DNA of 64,000 nt from Rugosimonospora acidiphila (GCF_039543385.1 NZ_BAABJQ010000003.1:248001-312000); one strand, 5' to 3'; shown: positions 49,525 through 58,563, numbered from the stretch's first letter. Notes: a model not told the origin generated them from the sequence alone. Program-made: numbers and translations.

Positions 49525-52260
49525 GTGAGCCCCGTGCGGATGCGCGCCATTGTGGTGTTGACCGCGGCCGTTGCCATGCTGCTGGGAATGCCGACCACCG
49601 CCCAGGCGCGGGGGACCGGTCCCGAACTCGCGATCCGGGCCGACAACGTCCGGTCGCCGGTGGTCACGGTCACCAACCGTGGCACCGAACCGTGCGCGGT
49701 CGTGGCCAACGCGCTGGGAACAATCACCCTGTCGCGGGTCACGCAGAACGGTGCCGTGGTCGAGCCGGTCGCCACGCTGCCGTCGTTCGACGACGATCTG
49801 GGCTACCAGCTGCGGGCGGACCTGCGTACCGTGCCGCCCGGCGGTTCGGTCGACCTGCCCCTGCCGGTGGTGCCGGCCGGCCCGACGGGCGTGGCGCTGC
49901 AGACCGTGAGCTGGACGCCGCAGCTCACCGCGGGTTCGCTGTACCCGGTCGATCCCGCCAAGCCGCTCCGGCTCGACGTCGTCTATCAGGCGCCCGTCGA
50001 GGCGGCCAACGGCACGCCGATGTGCGGTCGGGCGCAGGCGATCGGTGGGCCCGCCGATTCCGGATCAGGTCCACGTTGGACAATCTGGGTCGGGGGAGTC
50101 ATCGCCGGGCTCGGCGTCGCCGCGGTGGTGGTGCTCCTGCTGCGCCGCCGGCGGCCGGCCGCGGCGGGCACGGCGCTGGCCCTGCTCGCCGTGACCGTGG
50201 CCGTGCTCGGTCCGGTGGCGCCCGCGGCACACGCCAAAATCACCTTCGCTGATCAGTCCATCGCCGACGCCGCGGGCCCCTGCATGAAGAGCTTCCGAAG
50301 CTACGGCGGCGACACCTCCGACATCCTCCCGACCCTGGACGCCGCGAACGTCAGCGTCGGCATCAACCGCTCCGTCGGCAGCAATGGCGAACAGAAGGCA
50401 TTCGGCGCCATCATCGTCTACTGGAACCCCGACGACCACGCGACGTTCCAGGATGGTGTGGCTCACGATCCCTGTGAGGAGCTCTACCACGAGCTCTACC
50501 ACGCCTACGAGGACACCAAGGGACCGCTTGACCTGCACGAGTGCGTCACCGCGGACGGCACGCACACCGGCATCTCCACCGCCGAGGTCCACGCCACGCA
50601 GGCCGAGAACAAGCATCGTGCCATCATGGGCCGTCCGATCCGCACGACGTACGGCGATCACGAGGTTCCGGTCGGTCAGTGCCGGCCGCCCAAGCCCGAT
50701 GACCCGATCTGCACGGCCGAGAACGGCTGCCCGCCGCAACAGCCCTCGGCCCCACCCGCGGGCTCCAGCGGCGATCCCCACATCGTCACGTTCGACGGCC
50801 GGCGCTTCGACTTCCAGGCCGACGGGGAGTTCGTCGCCGCCCTCGACCGCTCCGCCAGCGGGGCGAACGCGCTCCAGATCCAGGTACGCCAGCGCGCCGT
50901 CGAGGGCGCCCGGCACGTGTCCATGAACACCGCCGTGGCCGCCGACGTCGGTGGCGACCGGGTCGAGGCCAGGATCGACAACGGGACCTTCACCGTGCTG
51001 GTCAACGGCGCCGAGCAGCCGGCACAGTCCCGCCGGCTTCCGCACGGCGGCAACCTGACCTTCAGCCCCGGCAACCAGGTGACCCTGGACTGGGCGGACG
51101 GCACGCGGCTCATCGTGATCGGCGGATTCTCCACCCTGTCGGTCAACGTCTGGCCCGCGCCCGCCCGAGCCGGCAAGCTCACCGGCCTGTTCGGCGACTT
51201 CGACGGCAACAAGGCCAACGACATCCGGGTCGGCGGCGGCGCTCCCATCGTGGACCCGACCTTCGACGCCCTCTACCCCAGGTACGCCGACAGCCTCCGG
51301 GTCACCGCCCAGACGTCGCTGTTCACCTACCCGCCGGGCACCGACACCGAGACGTACACGGATCGAAGCGCCCCCGCCCGGTACCCGGATTCGGTGCCCC
51401 GACAGGGCTGGGCCGAGGATCTGTGCCGGAAGGTCGGCGTCACCGACCCGGACTCGCTCCACGCCTGCGCGATCGACCTGGCGAACACCGGGAGCGCGGA
51501 GTTCGCGGTTGCCGCGCTGACGGCACAGAGCACGACCGGGGCCGCCGCTTCCGCCACGCCCGTGCCATCCTCGGGCGGACCCACCCCGGGCGGGTCCTCC
51601 TCCGGCGCACCGGCAAGCCCCGCCGGCACGGTACGGGACGGTGACCGCGTCAGCGGCCACCTGGCCGCCGGTGAGACCCGCCGCTACTCGCTGGTCGATC
51701 TCGGCGTCGCCACCGAGGTCCGGCTCTTCGACGTCAAGCCCGATGCCGGCCTCAACACCCAGCCGGGCGGAATCACCATCTCGCTCGTGCACCAGGACGG
51801 TACCCCCGCCACGGACGGCAGTACCTTCCCAGGAAACAGCAACGCCTTCCGGCTCATTGGCGACGACTCCTATTTCCTCTCGGTGTCCGCACAGACCACC
51901 GGCGGCGACTACAGTTTCCGCTTCGTCACCATCAAACCCCAACGGGTACCGGTCGCCGTCGGCGACCGCGTCGGTGGTCCCGACGGGCTGGCCGGCACCG
52001 GGACGATCACCAAACCCGGACAGCTGGACGTGTACGTCTTCACCCCCACCACCACCGCGGCGCGCATCATTCCCGGCGATTCATGCGACTTCACCATGGG
52101 CATCACCGAGGACGGACCGGAACCCCAGATCTACTCGCCGCTGAGTACCTGCTCGGGTACCTCGCTCACCAGCCTCAAGCCGGGCACCCGGTACCTCATC
52201 ATGGTGTGGTCCGACACCGCCGGCACCGGCAGCTACAGCTTCCAGCTGGCCCCGGCGTGA
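49525..52260 (+). CDS. Exported M91-like metallopeptidase with VWD domain and two signal-like segments
   Basis: A protein of 911 residues. Residues 1-29 are a Sec signal (VVLTAAVAMLLGMPTTAQA). Residues 30-180 are a beta-rich outside domain. A membrane helix (186-206) ends in RRRRP, then a second signal-like segment follows (214-237, TALALLAVTVAVLGPVAPAAHA) with an AHA cleavage site. Next is an M91-type peptidase core with HELYH (His322, Glu323, His326) in EELYHELYHAYEDTKG, and a downstream AENKHRAIMGRPIRTTYG. A VWD domain starts at about 416 (GDPHIVTFDGRRFDFQADGEF) and includes GLFGDFDGNKANDI. Two PPC-like sandwiches end the chain. After cleavage at AHA, the peptidase-VWD part would be free. 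Confidence 0.85.
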   Translation: MSPVRMRAIVVLTAAVAMLLGMPTTAQARGTGPELAIRADNVRSPVVTVTNRGTEPCAVVANALGTITLSRVTQNGAVVEPVATLPSFDDDLGYQLRADLRTVPPGGSVDLPLPVVPAGPTGVALQTVSWTPQLTAGSLYPVDPAKPLRLDVVYQAPVEAANGTPMCGRAQAIGGPADSGSGPRWTIWVGGVIAGLGVAAVVVLLLRRRRPAAAGTALALLAVTVAVLGPVAPAAHAKITFADQSIADAAGPCMKSFRSYGGDTSDILPTLDAANVSVGINRSVGSNGEQKAFGAIIVYWNPDDHATFQDGVAHDPCEELYHELYHAYEDTKGPLDLHECVTADGTHTGISTAEVHATQAENKHRAIMGRPIRTTYGDHEVPVGQCRPPKPDDPICTAENGCPPQQPSAPPAGSSGDPHIVTFDGRRFDFQADGEFVAALDRSASGANALQIQVRQRAVEGARHVSMNTAVAADVGGDRVEARIDNGTFTVLVNGAEQPAQSRRLPHGGNLTFSPGNQVTLDWADGTRLIVIGGFSTLSVNVWPAPARAGKLTGLFGDFDGNKANDIRVGGGAPIVDPTFDALYPRYADSLRVTAQTSLFTYPPGTDTETYTDRSAPARYPDSVPRQGWAEDLCRKVGVTDPDSLHACAIDLANTGSAEFAVAALTAQSTTGAAASATPVPSSGGPTPGGSSSGAPASPAGTVRDGDRVSGHLAAGETRRYSLVDLGVATEVRLFDVKPDAGLNTQPGGITISLVHQDGTPATDGSTFPGNSNAFRLIGDDSYFLSVSAQTTGGDYSFRFVTIKPQRVPVAVGDRVGGPDGLAGTGTITKPGQLDVYVFTPTTTAARIIPGDSCDFTMGITEDGPEPQIYSPLSTCSGTSLTSLKPGTRYLIMVWSDTAGTGSYSFQLAPA

Positions 52261-52271
52261 CGACGCGGCGA

Positions 52272-52841
52272 TTAGCGCGGCGTCGCGAGGAACCGCAGCC
52301 CCGCGGTGCGGCTGTCCGGGCCGATCGTCAGCCCGGTGGTGTCGGTGAACTGGCGCAGGCGGGTCAATGCCATCTCGGGCGAGTTCACGTCGTGCAGTGA
52401 CACGGTTATCCCGGTGAAGGTGAGCCAGGCGTCGGCGCGCACCGGGTCGATGCCGAGACCATCGATGTCGCCGGACAACGCGGCCACGGCCCGCAGTGAA
52501 CGGTTGTCCTGGTCCGTCAGCCGCACGTCGACGCTCTGGAAGCGGCGGTGCAGGTAGTAGTAGACGGTGGCTTCGGCCGGTTCCCCGAAGGTAGCGCTGC
52601 TCAGGTGGTGACCGGCGACGCGGCGCCAACTGTCTGCCGGGATGGGAAGCCACTCCACACTGACGCTGACCGGGCTGGCATCACCCCCGCGTGCCACGTC
52701 CTTGAAGGGAAATTCGAGCGACCACGTCAGGCACGGCGGCAGCCGCAGAGTGGGGTTGTCGAACAGCAGCCCATGCCACTCGCCGCCGGCAGCGGGGATG
52801 AGGTCGTCGATGCCCAGTTTGTCCTCGTCGTCGTTCGCCAC
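52272..52841 (-). CDS. Hypothetical protein (189 aa)
   Basis: The start is GTG 52841 (begins ANDDEDKLGIDDLIPAAGGE); the frame is open upstream, but that part is Arg/Pro-rich. The protein has GLLFDNPTLRLPPCLTWSLEFPFKD, a beta-rich middle WLPIPADSWRRVAGHHLSSATFGEPAEATVYYYLHRRFQSVDVRL, and SPEMALTRLRQFTDTTGLTIG near the C-terminus. No signal peptide. I do not recognise the family. It is convergent with the M91-VWD gene with only 11 bases between them. Confidence 0.65.
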   Translation of the reverse strand: MANDDEDKLGIDDLIPAAGGEWHGLLFDNPTLRLPPCLTWSLEFPFKDVARGGDASPVSVSVEWLPIPADSWRRVAGHHLSSATFGEPAEATVYYYLHRRFQSVDVRLTDQDNRSLRAVAALSGDIDGLGIDPVRADAWLTFTGITVSLHDVNSPEMALTRLRQFTDTTGLTIGPDSRTAGLRFLATPR

Positions 52842-53310
52842 GGCAGTGATCTTCGCAGACCTGGGCCCCCGGTCGACAGCGGATCGCGCCGGTGAGGTGC
52901 CGGGCCGGGTAGCTGGCCGGCAACCGCGGTGAGAGGGCCCGGTCGTGGGCCTCCGGGGTGCCCAGCACAAGCGCCTCGATCGCCCTGGGCGCCTCCCGCC
53001 GGAACCGCGCGGCCATCGGAGCTTCACCTCCGGGACTCTTCGCGGTCGAGGAAAAGTAACGGGCAAGGCCGGCTGGTGTGCGTATCGTACGAAAGGGGGT
53101 TAGATCGTAGCACGAGATAAGGGTGTAGAAATGAACTCCGGTCGGGCACGGCGTCGTTCGGCCAGCCGCGGCAGGCGGCCGTATTTCAGGAGCTGACCTG
53201 GCCGGGCCGGCCCCGGGCAGGTGCTGATCCGGCTGGGGTTTCCGGGGATCCCGTTGCGTGCGTCCATGCCATGGCACCCCTCGCTACCAACAAACTGAGA
53301 AGGACTCACA
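52842..53310. other. Intergenic with a possible small ORF
   Basis: On the minus strand GGAGGTGA precedes ATG 53016, which opens ARFRREAPRAIEALVLGTPE and continues about 40 protein-like residues before overlapping the next gene in another frame. It may be a short or frameshifted gene coupled to the hypothetical protein. Nothing else is recognised here. Confidence 0.35.
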
Positions 53311-53874
53311 ATGCTCAAGATTGCCATCATTCTCGGCAGTACCCGTCCCAACCGGGTCGGCGCTGTCGTCGCCAACTGGGTCCGCACGATCGCCGATCAG
53401 CGCACCGACGCCGAGTTCGAGCTGGTCGACATCGCCGAGCAGAACCTGCCCCTGCTGGACGCGCCGCTGCCGCCGCTCGCCGGGCAGTACGCGAACCAGC
53501 ACACCAAGGACTGGGCGGCGAAGGTCGCGTCGTTCGACGCATACGTCATCGTGACGCCGGAGTACAACCACTCGGTGCCGGGCGCGCTGAAGAACGCGCT
53601 CGACTACCTGCACGTCGAGTGGAACAACAAGGCCGCCGGCTTCGTGAGCTACGGCGCGGCCAGCGGCATCCGGGCCGTCGAGGCGCTCCGTCTGATCCTG
53701 GCCGAGTTGCAGGTCGCTACCGTACGCGCCCAGGTGACACTCGACTCCTACCGGGACTTCGAGAACTTTTACGACTTCAAGCCGACCGAGCAGCACGTGG
53801 CCGGCCTCAACACGGTCTTCGACCAGGTCATCTCCTGGGGCACGGCACTGAAGGGCGTACGCGAGCAGGGCTGA
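53311..53874 (+). CDS. NAD(P)H-dependent FMN reductase
   Basis: A protein of 187 residues with GAAGGA before its ATG. Flavodoxin-like fold: phosphate loop ILGSTRPNRVG (8-18), TPEYNHSVPGALKNALDYLHVEW (about 79-101), the standard signature of the NADPH-dependent FMN reductase family, and GFVSYGAASGIRAVEALRLIL (about 111-131). It would supply reduced flavin or reduce quinones or azo compounds. Alone in its transcript. Confidence 0.9.
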   Translation: MLKIAIILGSTRPNRVGAVVANWVRTIADQRTDAEFELVDIAEQNLPLLDAPLPPLAGQYANQHTKDWAAKVASFDAYVIVTPEYNHSVPGALKNALDYLHVEWNNKAAGFVSYGAASGIRAVEALRLILAELQVATVRAQVTLDSYRDFENFYDFKPTEQHVAGLNTVFDQVISWGTALKGVREQG

Positions 53875-54084
53875 ACACCGTTTCCGCCTGACGCCCGTGC
53901 GACGCCGGGTGTCGGCGGTGACCGACACGGCCGAGCCCGTCGGGGTCGCACAGGATCGTGCGACGCCCGACGGGCTCACGCCGCCCCCGGGCTGCGCCGA
54001 TCCCCGAATTCTCGAACGGCACACGACGACCATGGCGAACGCCAGGGTCACGCCCTGGTGGCGGACCATTGTGGTGTGAAGGTG

Positions 54085-54420
54085 CCTGCGGCGGATCGCC
54101 GCAAGGGTCTGGGCTGCGCCCGGTGACGCGCGGACGTTATTGAATGTCGGGGCTGGTACCGGCTCCTACGAGCCCGCCGACCGTGACGTCACCGCGGTGG
54201 AGCCGTCGGCGCTCATGCGTGAGCAGCGCCCCGCAGGCGCGGCGCCGTGCGTGGCGGCCGCGGCGGAGAGCCTTCCGTTCGAAGAGCAGTCCTTCGACGC
54301 GGCGATGGCCTTTGCCACCATCCATCACCGGCAGGACCCGATCGCGGGTCTGCACGAACTGCGGCGCGTCCCTCGCCGCGTGGTGGTCTTCACGCACGAC
54401 ACCAGCGGGCCTGTGGAGAC
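54085..54420 (+). pseudogene. Class I SAM methyltransferase fragment
   Basis: The frame reads RRIAARVWAAPGDARTLLNV, then GAGTGSYEPADRDVTAVEPS and AAESLPFEEQSFDAAMAFAT, followed by IHHRQDPIAGLHELRRV. VGAGTGSYEP is motif I and DAAMAF is motif IV of a family with the usual opening DPRIAARIWAALGDA. A stop at 54077 removes the first ~20 residues, and after VVFTHDTSG the similarity ends, about 90 residues short of the family. It is therefore broken at both ends, next to the VOC gene. Confidence 0.6.
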
Positions 54421-54449
54421 GATCGAAGAGATCCCTCTATGGTGTACCG

Positions 54450-54884
54450 ATGGCGTCGGTCAGGCAGGTCCAAGTCACCTTCGACTGCGCAGAGCCCGAG
54501 CGCGTCGCTCGTTTCTGGTGCGAGGTGTTGGGGTACGTCGTGCCGCCGCCACCGGAGGGGTTTGCTACGTGGGACGATTTCGATCACGCGTTGCCGGCTG
54601 AGAAGCAGGGTTCGGCGTTCGTGTGCATGGATCCCTCGGGTGTGGGCCCGCGGCTGTTCTTCCAGCGCGTTCCCGAAGGCAAGGTCGTCAAGAATCGGCT
54701 GCACCTTGACGTGCGGGTCGGCACCGGGCTCGTGGGTCAAGAGCGCGTGGCCGCACTGGAGGCGGAATGCGCGCGACTGGTCCCGCTCGGTGCGGTACGC
54801 GTGCGGCTGCTGCCTGCCGACGAGGACAACGAGTCGTGCCTCGTGATGCAGGACATCGAGGGAAACGAATTCTGCCTCGACTGA
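54450..54884 (+). CDS. VOC-superfamily (glyoxalase-like) protein
   Basis: A protein of 144 residues from ATG 54450. Two beta-alpha-beta-beta-beta units: VRQVQVTFDCAEPERVARFWCEVLGYVVPPPPEGF and NRLHLDVRVGTGLVGQERVAALEAECARLVPLGAVRV. The end VMQDIEGNEFCLD carries the usual Glu metal ligand, and the first strand has Asp or Glu in place of His. This is the pattern of the actinobacterial glyoxalase-like family of unknown substrate. It directly follows the methyltransferase fragment. Confidence 0.85.
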   Translation: MASVRQVQVTFDCAEPERVARFWCEVLGYVVPPPPEGFATWDDFDHALPAEKQGSAFVCMDPSGVGPRLFFQRVPEGKVVKNRLHLDVRVGTGLVGQERVAALEAECARLVPLGAVRVRLLPADEDNESCLVMQDIEGNEFCLD

Positions 54885-55105
54885 GCGGCCGCGGACGAGC
54901 ATGAACCTCCGGCCCTGCTGACCTACATCGTGCTGCACGACCTCGGTGGCCTATTCCCGCAGGCGATCAACGCCGTCGCCGGATCGTTCAGCGCCAGCGG
55001 GCCGGCGATCGCGATTTGGCGTGGGCATCATCCCGCATGTCGCGGTCGGGCGCCGTTGGCCCTTCGGGAACAGCAACTGAACGGGCAGGCCGCACGGCCG
55101 CCGGA
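54885..55105. other. Intergenic, coding-like scrap
   Basis: A + strand stretch at about 54920-55010 reads LLTYIVLHDLGGLFPQAINA, then VAGSFSASG, which is protein-like but without start or family. It may be another broken end. No hairpin is evident. Confidence 0.3.
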
Positions 55106-56008
55106 TCAGCCGGCGCCGTGATGCGCGACGAAGTCCGCGACGATCTCGCCGAGCCGGGTGCCCGCGTCCTCCTGAAGGAAGTGGCCGGCGCCGTGGAGCG
55201 TGGGGTGGTCGATGCCGGCCGCGCCCGCCATCGCGCGGATCAGCACCGGCGCCATCGCACCGGTGATCGGATCCTGGTCGCTGAACGCGACGAGAAACGG
55301 CTTGTCCAATGTGGACAGCCGCTGCCACGCGGCCCGGTTCGCGGGTGCCGCCGGATCGTCCGGGGCGGTCGGCACCAGCAGGGGCATGGCTCGCACCGCG
55401 GCCAGGTAGCTCTCGTCCGGGAACGGGGCGTCATAGGCCGCGAGTACCTCGTCGGGCAGTGCGGTGCGGCAGCCGGCCTGCACCAGCCTCGACACGCTCA
55501 GCTTCGGCGCCGTGGTGGCCGTCTCGCGGAACTGCCACCACACCGGCGGCATTTTCTGGTCGCCGGTGGGCAGGCCGGTGTTCGCGGCGACCACCCGGGC
55601 GAAGCGGTCCGGGTGCTCGGCGACCAGCCGCAGGCCGATCAGCCCGCCCCAGTCCTGCCCGACCAGGGTCACCCCGCGCAGGTCCAGCGCGTCGAAGGCG
55701 AGCGCGCGCACCCACTCGACGTGCCGCGCGTAGCTGTGGTCGGCGATCTCGGCCGGCTTGTCGGAGCGGCCGAACCCGATCAGGTCCGGGGCGATCGCGC
55801 GCAGTCCGGCGTCGGCGAGCACGTCCATCACCCGCCGGTACAGGAACGACCAGCTCGGCTCGCCGTGCAGCAACAGGACCGGCGGGCCGTCGGCGGGCCC
55901 GGCCTCGACGTAGGCCATCCGGGCTCCGCCGACCTCGGCGTAGCGCGGGGGCCGATCGAAGCCGGGCAGCGTGGCGAACCGGTCCTCGGGGGTACGCAAG
56001 ATTCGCAT
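55106..56008 (-). CDS. Haloalkane dehalogenase (HLD-I-like)
   Basis: A protein of 300 residues. It starts MRILRTPEDRFATLPGFDRPP, as DhlA/DhmA-type enzymes do. Motifs: oxyanion HGEPSWSFLYR (48-58), nucleophile Asp119 with halide-binding Trp120 in GQDWGGLIGLRL, a catalytic acid region in DQDPITG near 245, and His276 in HGAGHFLQED. Asp in place of Ser at the elbow is diagnostic of dehalogenases and epoxide hydrolases; the HGEPSW motif and Trp next to Asp favour dehalogenase. It would release halide from halogenated alkanes in the cytoplasm. Stands alone. Confidence 0.9.
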   Translation of the reverse strand: MRILRTPEDRFATLPGFDRPPRYAEVGGARMAYVEAGPADGPPVLLLHGEPSWSFLYRRVMDVLADAGLRAIAPDLIGFGRSDKPAEIADHSYARHVEWVRALAFDALDLRGVTLVGQDWGGLIGLRLVAEHPDRFARVVAANTGLPTGDQKMPPVWWQFRETATTAPKLSVSRLVQAGCRTALPDEVLAAYDAPFPDESYLAAVRAMPLLVPTAPDDPAAPANRAAWQRLSTLDKPFLVAFSDQDPITGAMAPVLIRAMAGAAGIDHPTLHGAGHFLQEDAGTRLGEIVADFVAHHGAG

Positions 56009-56064
56009 CCGGCCACCCTCTCACGATGGCGCCGAGACCGGAACCGGGCGGCTGGCGGTGGACG

Positions 56065-56967
56065 TCAGCTGGCGGTGGGGGAGGGGCTGGCCGTCGCCGA
56101 CGGCGCGGCGGGGGACGGGCCGGCCGTCCCGTTCGAGACACAGGTGGCGGAGTCGACCGGGTAGTGGACGCTGGTCAGCACGATCGCCTCATCCGCTCCG
56201 ACCGGCGGCGACACCTGCCCGCTGGACCCGTCATACAGGTCGTCGTGCTTCTGGGTGCCGGGCTGCACCACGGTACCCAGGGTGGCGGTGCCGGGCATCG
56301 ACTGAGCCGGCCGCTGGCTGCGGGTGACGTACCCGACGGTGCGGCACGCCGCGGCGATCCGGAACTCCACGGTGGCGGCCGACGCCTCGTCCTGCCCCGG
56401 CCCGACGAGCACGGTGATCATCGGGGTGGCGCAGGCGGCCAGCCCCGCCGACAGGAAGTCCCTGCCGGCCGCGACGTAGGAGCCGACCACGTCGCGGTAC
56501 GCGGAGACGACCTTGGGCGGCCCGGTCAGCAGGGCGAGGCTGCTCCCGCCCGGCTGCCCGCCGAGCACCTTCAGCAGCCGCGCCCGAGACGTGAGCACGG
56601 CGTCCTCGTCGTCGACCAGCCGGCCCAGGGTGGACCGGTCGACACCGGTGGCGGCCAGCGCGGCCAGTGCGTCGCGCAGCTTCTGCCGGGCGCCGGACTC
56701 GGCCCGCTGCACGGTCAGGTACTGCCCGGGGGGCGCGTCGTAGAGCTGGCCCAGGCGCTGGGTACCCATCTCCTGGGCGTTCTCGGCGGCGCAGAGCCCG
56801 GCCGCGGTCTTGCGTAGCAGGTCGCTCCTGATGGCGGACGGGGCGGCGTGGACCGCCCTCGGCTGGGCGTGCCGGGGGATGCCGCAGGCCGTCGGCGTCA
56901 GGGCGGCGGCCAGCGTCGCGATCACGATCCCGAACCGGCGGCGGGACCCGGCACCAGCGGCGACCAC
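56065..56967 (-). CDS. Lipoprotein, hypothetical
   Basis: A protein of 300 residues. GTG 56967 with GAAGGAG before it gives a signal of about 28 residues ending in the lipobox LTPTACG. Four Cys follow. The middle is helical, with QRAESGARQKLRDALAALAATGVDRSTLGRLVDDEDAVLTSRARLL, then beta-rich up to a low-complexity Ser/Pro/Ala tail. I do not recognise the family. It is divergent from a methyltransferase gene, with a GC-rich repeat tract between. Confidence 0.75.
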   Translation of the reverse strand: MVAAGAGSRRRFGIVIATLAAALTPTACGIPRHAQPRAVHAAPSAIRSDLLRKTAAGLCAAENAQEMGTQRLGQLYDAPPGQYLTVQRAESGARQKLRDALAALAATGVDRSTLGRLVDDEDAVLTSRARLLKVLGGQPGGSSLALLTGPPKVVSAYRDVVGSYVAAGRDFLSAGLAACATPMITVLVGPGQDEASAATVEFRIAAACRTVGYVTRSQRPAQSMPGTATLGTVVQPGTQKHDDLYDGSSGQVSPPVGADEAIVLTSVHYPVDSATCVSNGTAGPSPAAPSATASPSPTAS

Positions 56968-57068
56968 GGTTACTCCTTCGTACTGGGACGACCGCTCGTA
57001 CGGTAGCCCCACGCGTGCGTGACCTCGTTTCTGTCGCCTTACCCGCGCCGGCCGAATTATTCGCGCCC

Positions 57069-57107
57069 CGTCCCGCCCCGATCCGTCCCGCCCCGATCCG
57101 TCCCGCC
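57069..57107. repeat. 15-bp tandem repeat in a divergent intergenic region
   Basis: CGTCCCGCCCCGATC is repeated 2.6 times (57069-57083, 57084-57098, 57099-57107) between the lipoprotein and methyltransferase starts. It is likely slippage-prone, but could also space or bind a regulator. Confidence 0.7.
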
Positions 57108-57214
57108 TGTCCGGCCCCGGCCCGGCCCGTCCGGCTCCGACCCCGGCAACGGCCCGGATCCGGGCACGGACCCCGACGCCGGCCGGGTCGCGACGCGTCG
57201 GCAGAATTCGGCTG

Positions 57215-57898
57215 GTGGAAGCAGACCCGATCGCCTTCGTCACCGACAACACCGAGCTCGCCCCGGTCGCGTTCGTTCCCGAGCTGCGGCTGCGCCAGGC
57301 GGGGGAGCCGATCGGGCTCTGGGAGCTCAGTGAGGGTGAGTACCACAGCGAGCAGCCGCCGCCGTTCTGGGCGTTCGCCTGGGCGGGCGGCCAGGCGCTG
57401 GCCCGGTACCTGCTCGACCACCCCGAATCGGTCGCCGGGCTGCGGGTGCTCGACGTGGCCACCGGCTCCGGCCTGGTGGCCATCGCGGCGGCGCGGTCCG
57501 GTGCGGCACACGTGCGGGCGGTGGACATCGACCCGGTGGCGGTGGCGGCGGTCGGCTGCAACGCCGAGGCCAACGGCGTCGCGGACCGGGTCGAGGGGGC
57601 GGTCGAGGACGTGCTCGACGGCGACGCGGACGGCTTCGATCTGGTACTCGCCGGGGATGCCTTCTACAGCAAGGCGATGTCCGACCGGATGACCGACTTT
57701 CTGCGGCGGGCGGCCAGGCATGGCGCGCGGGTGCTCGCCGGCGACCCGGAGCGCAAGTTCCTGCGCCGCGAGCTGTTCCGGCTCGCGGCCGGGTACGAGG
57801 TGCCGGTGCCCAAGGTGCTGGAGGGCGTACGGGTCAGGCGGACCTCCATCTGGGAGCTGCCGGGGCGTACCGGACAGGGGGAGCGGCCGGGCCGATAG
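57215..57898 (+). CDS. Class I SAM-dependent methyltransferase, PrmA/ETFB-methyltransferase-like
   Basis: A protein of 227 residues with a GTG start. Layout fits the lysine methyltransferase-like METTL family: EQPPPFWAFAWAGGQALARYLLDHPES (motif before the fold), motif I LRVLDVATGSGLVAIAAARSGA, motif II VRAVDIDPVAVAAVGCNAEANG, motif IV FDLVLAGDAFY, then a long helix and the tail VPKVLEGVRVRRTSIWELPG. Relatives methylate lysines on electron-transfer flavoprotein or ribosomal proteins; the target here is unknown. Confidence 0.85.
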   Translation: MEADPIAFVTDNTELAPVAFVPELRLRQAGEPIGLWELSEGEYHSEQPPPFWAFAWAGGQALARYLLDHPESVAGLRVLDVATGSGLVAIAAARSGAAHVRAVDIDPVAVAAVGCNAEANGVADRVEGAVEDVLDGDADGFDLVLAGDAFYSKAMSDRMTDFLRRAARHGARVLAGDPERKFLRRELFRLAAGYEVPVPKVLEGVRVRRTSIWELPGRTGQGERPGR

Positions 57899-57979
57899 TC
57901 GGCCCGCGATCGACCAAGATCCGTTTGTGGCTGGGTGCGATGGGTACGCCTTTCGATGACACCGAAAGAGGGGGTAGCC

Positions 57980-58399
57980 ATGGTGCAGCTCGTACGTGAA
58001 CTCATGGTGGAGCCGGCCGTGACGGTCCAGGCGGACACCACAGTGAGCGCCACCGCGAAGATGATGCGTGACTCCGACATCGGCGACGTGATCGTGGTCG
58101 ACGCGAAGAAGCCGATCGGCATGGTGACCGACCGTGACATCGTCATCCGCGCGGTCGCCGAGAGTTCGCAGCCCGGAAACATGACGATCGGGGAGATCTG
58201 CACCAACGACCTGGTCAGCGTCCGGCCCGAGGACGACGTGCACCAGGCCAGCGCGCTCATGCGCCGCGCGTCGGTACGGCGGCTGCCGGTCGTCGACCGC
58301 GGTGAACTGGTCGGCGTGCTGTCGTTGGGGGAAATGGCCATCAACCGGGACGAGGCCTCGGCGCTGGCGGAGATTTCGGCGGCCGATCCGAACTCCTGA
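57980..58399 (+). CDS. CBS-domain pair protein
   Basis: A protein of 139 residues. ATG 57980 follows GAAAGAGGGGG. It is two CBS domains only: VQLVRELMVEPAVTVQADTTVSATAKMMRDSDIGDVIVVDAKKPIGMVTDRDIVI, then SVRPEDDVHQASALMRRASVRRLPVVDRGELVGVLSLGEMAI. Such stand-alone proteins bind AMP, ATP or NAD and modulate partners. It is followed by a strong hairpin and is convergent with the CtaG-like gene. Confidence 0.9.
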   Translation: MVQLVRELMVEPAVTVQADTTVSATAKMMRDSDIGDVIVVDAKKPIGMVTDRDIVIRAVAESSQPGNMTIGEICTNDLVSVRPEDDVHQASALMRRASVRRLPVVDRGELVGVLSLGEMAINRDEASALAEISAADPNS

Positions 58400-58414
58400 C
58401 CGCGCCGCTCACGC

Positions 58415-58446
58415 TTTCGGCCACCGGGCCTGCCCGGTGGCCGAAA
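58415..58446. terminator. Perfect 14-bp hairpin after the CBS gene
   Basis: TTTCGGCCACCGGG (58415-58428) pairs perfectly with CCCGGTGGCCGAAA (58433-58446) around a CCTG loop. It lies 16 bases past the CBS stop and before the end of the convergent CtaG-like gene (58564). The palindrome can serve both directions. Confidence 0.8.
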
Positions 58447-58563
58447 CGCCGTCCCAAGGCCGTCCGCCCTGAGCCGGCGGTAACGCTGTCCGGCGCGCCG
58501 GTGACTTTGTCGGAGGCGGCGCCGGTGCCCCGGCGGATGATGTGGCGGCGTGCGTCGTGGTGT

